A stretch of 7,816 bases of DNA. It comes from Gammaproteobacteria bacterium. Its GTDB lineage: Bacteria > Pseudomonadota > Gammaproteobacteria > Chromatiales > Chromatiaceae. The notes under the pieces were generated by a model. The model made no database searches and was not told the DNA's origin. It saw only the letters and a list, made by a program, of their open reading frames with translations. Every line of letters begins with the position of its first letter. Within the stretch, counting starts at the first letter, position 1. Shown here piece by piece: positions 6,579 through 7,816 of this stretch. Both the position numbers and the translations under genes were made by a program. Where the stretch lies: positions 1 to 7,816 of the forward strand of contig JAHDCB010000076.1 in assembly GCA_020630035.1 (NCBI GenBank). The letters are read 5' to 3'.

Positions 6579-7341
6579 CGTCAGCAACGACCTGCAGATC
6601 AACCTGGCTTAATAATGTCGTACGCTCTGATCGTACAGCGCGAGTTCCCTGCGACAGGGCATGTATCGCATCGTAAAAATAACCTGCAGCCGCATATACA
6701 GAGGCTGGCCGATCTGCTGCGCGTATTCTGGCCTGCATGTCTTGCGACAATGGCTGATAGCTGACAAACGCACTCGCGATTGAGTCAGAAGAACGCTCTT
6801 TGGATGACAAATCGACCAGGGTCGCAACCCATTCATAGCGAATACCTGGTTGCAGCTGCACACCGTGATCCGCCAGTTTTATCGCCAGCCACCCTGGCTT
6901 TTCCGGCCCCGATATCTCAGTCCGCAGCAATTGCGACCATTCACCTTCTGCGGTCAGCGTCAGTCGCACCGGCTGCGGCCAGGCAGAAGAAAAGTATATA
7001 TACAGGGTCGGTTCCGGTACGCTGGATAAGCCTGTATGCGTCGGTGCAATCGGCACGACATAATCCGGCACCTTAATTTTGGCTTTCACTTTCGGTTGGT
7101 GCCCGGTGCCCCGTGTCAGTGAATGTACCAGATTCAGATTGAAGGCCGTCCTCCCCGCACCGTCGCCGCGTGATAACCCACGTGAAGCCTGGCCCTTCGC
7201 ACCACCGATACGACGCAAGTTATCTGCAGCCGCAGCCTTAGCCGGCGGTTGATATACCAGCGGTTGCGCCGCAACAGACAGGCTGCTCCAGCTGGTGCCT
7301 GCCAGAAACAGGCTACAGATCATGACAGAATGTAAACGCAT
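6559..7341 (-). CDS. Secreted DUF928-family protein
   Basis: The 260-residue product has a signal peptide (about 1-25, ending SVAA before QP) and a basic, low-complexity linker (about 34-90, rich in Ala, Gly, Arg, Lys). The DUF928-like part spans about 95-230: the THTGLSSVPEPTLYIYFS region (101-118), a beta-rich RLTLTAEGEW segment, GWLAIKL (150-156), GIRYEWVATL (166-175), and the closing AAGYFYDAIHAL helix (218-229). DUF928 was described mainly from cyanobacteria, where I recall it near CHAT and two-partner-secretion genes; that co-occurrence is memory, not checked. Biochemical role unknown. The start has AGGAG seven bases upstream. It is the first gene of the minus-strand cluster, and its end overlaps the TPR gene. 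Family call is from motif pattern only. Confidence 0.75.
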   Translation of the reverse strand: MRLHSVMICSLFLAGTSWSSLSVAAQPLVYQPPAKAAAADNLRRIGGAKGQASRGLSRGDGAGRTAFNLNLVHSLTRGTGHQPKVKAKIKVPDYVVPIAPTHTGLSSVPEPTLYIYFSSAWPQPVRLTLTAEGEWSQLLRTEISGPEKPGWLAIKLADHGVQLQPGIRYEWVATLVDLSSKERSSDSIASAFVSYQPLSQDMQARIRAADRPASVYAAAGYFYDAIHALSQGTRAVRSERTTLLSQVDLQVVADDDKRSG

Positions 7342-7377
7342 CGGAAATCTCCTGAGGTTTTTATCGTAGGAACAATT
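7342..7377. promoter_or_regulatory. 36-bp divergent gap between DUF928 gene and hinT
   Basis: The two start codons point away from each other and are only 36 bases apart. Almost all of the gap is taken up by the two ribosome binding sites: AGGAG for the minus-strand gene (around 7350-7354) and AGGA for hinT (around 7367-7370). There is no room for two separate promoters, so at least one promoter must lie inside the opposite coding sequence, or both transcripts overlap at their 5' ends. I could not point to clear -10/-35 boxes. Confidence 0.5.
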
Positions 7378-7722
7378 ATGGAAAACTGTCTATTCTGCCG
7401 TATTGCGGCAGGCACCTTACCCACTGAACTCATCTATCAGGATGAACAGGTGATCGGTTTTCGTGATCTGCATCCGCAGGCTCCGGTACACTGTTTATTC
7501 ATTCCCCGGATGCATATCGCCACCCTGAATGATCTGACAACAGAAACAGATGTTATTATGAGCCACCTATTTCGAGGTGCGCGTCAGATTGCTGCACAGG
7601 AAGGTATTGCTGAAGACGGCTATCGCACTGTCCTCAATTGTAACGTCGCTGGCGGCCAGAGTGTGTATCACCTGCACCTGCACCTGCTCGGCGGGCGTAG
7701 TCTGCACTGGCCACCCGGTTAG
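7378..7722 (+). CDS. hinT: HinT, histidine triad nucleotide-binding protein
   Basis: The 114-residue product matches HinT over its whole length (the E. coli protein is about 119 residues). Seen: CLFC at 4-7 (possible zinc-ligand CxxC common in many HIT proteins), YQDEQVIGFRDLHPQAPVH (20-38), GGQSVYHLHLHLLGGR (92-107) with the histidine triad H98-L-H100-L-H102, and the usual WPPG C-terminus. HinT proteins hydrolyse nucleoside phosphoramidates, such as AMP-lysine, in the cytoplasm. The start is backed by AGGA six bases upstream. It is transcribed away from the CHAT cluster and is a common housekeeping gene, so it need not be part of that module. Its TAG stop lies inside a repeat end shared with 2630-2793. 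Confidence 0.96.
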   Translation: MENCLFCRIAAGTLPTELIYQDEQVIGFRDLHPQAPVHCLFIPRMHIATLNDLTTETDVIMSHLFRGARQIAAQEGIAEDGYRTVLNCNVAGGQSVYHLHLHLLGGRSLHWPPG

Positions 7723-7736
7723 GGGACGTTCTCAAT
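7720..7736. repeat. Solo copy of the palindromic element end at the hinT stop
   Basis: TAGGGGACGTTCTCAAT matches each arm end of the 2630-2793 element at 15 of 17 positions. Its first three bases are the hinT stop codon, exactly as the same end supplies the TAG stop of the CHAT gene. Only one end is present; the sequence after it (CTAAGGATTCC) does not continue like the longer element. I infer a truncated or solo element end, or a short shared 3'-end signal. Confidence 0.6.
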
Positions 7737-7747
7737 CTAAGGATTCC

Positions 7748-7763
7748 CCGCAGCTTGCTGCGG
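7748..7763 (+). terminator. Interrupted hairpin downstream of hinT
   Basis: CCGCAG (7748-7753) and CTGCGG (7758-7763) form a 6-bp stem around CTTG, 25 bases after the hinT stop. Two further C bases on the left (7746-7747) would extend the stem if GG followed on the right, but the IS-like end begins there (TGTAGTGG from 7764). It probably was the hinT terminator or a palindromic repeat, now cut by the insertion; no T run remains. Confidence 0.45.
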
Positions 7764-7814
7764 TGTAGTGGTCAAGTATTTTCGTACCACTTGAGGGGGT
7801 GAGAGCTGGTTTAC
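7762..7814. repeat. Right copy of 53-bp terminal inverted repeat (IS-like end)
   Basis: This is the exact reverse complement of 1-53. Its probable edge is the TG at 7764; the two preceding G bases also complete the upstream hairpin and may match the left copy by chance. The inverted arrangement means the two IS bodies, if complete, lie outside the window pointing in opposite directions. Two bases (GC) follow to the window end and belong to the IS interior. Confidence 0.8.
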
Positions 7815-7816
7815 GC

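Noticed and set aside
1..7816. CRISPR array, tRNA or rRNA genes
   Set aside because: No regularly spaced direct repeats, cloverleaf with CCA-type end, or rRNA-like conserved segments were seen.

Overview
The window looks like a piece of a gammaproteobacterial chromosome, probably from a marine or environmental lineage. This rests on roughly 50% GC, strong GGAG-type ribosome binding sites, a typical HinT, and the DM13 and two-partner-secretion families present. I cannot name the genus. The two extreme ends carry the same 53-base sequence in inverted orientation, which looks like the outer ends of two copies of an insertion sequence lying just outside. No transposase is visible inside. The region is therefore either carried between two inverted IS copies or is an assembly piece that stops at a multicopy repeat on both sides.

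Layout from left to right: the left IS-like end (1-53); a gene-free stretch of about 230 bases with a structured repeat (copy A, 130-215); a small membrane-anchored DM13-domain gene on the plus strand (281-760); a 233-base convergent gap with a hairpin (802-819) and a larger structured repeat (copy B, 839-945); a minus-strand cluster of four genes (994-7341); a 36-base divergent gap; a plus-strand hinT gene (7378-7722); and a tail with a repeat end, an interrupted hairpin and the right IS-like end.

The minus-strand cluster is the main content. In order of transcription it encodes a secreted DUF928-type protein, a single-pass membrane protein with TPR repeats, a secreted TPR-CHAT protein with the caspase-like His/Cys pair intact, and a TpsB (ShlB/FhaC-type) outer-membrane transporter. 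The first two genes overlap by 20 bases. The third follows a 185-base leader that can form two hairpins on the transcript. The fourth is separated from the third by a 164-base palindromic, MITE-like element. All four products are predicted to be in or beyond the inner membrane, so this looks like one envelope or secretion module. No TpsA exoprotein is present. The function of the module is not established, and a CHAT protease working with an outer-membrane TPS pore is the most interesting hypothesis here.
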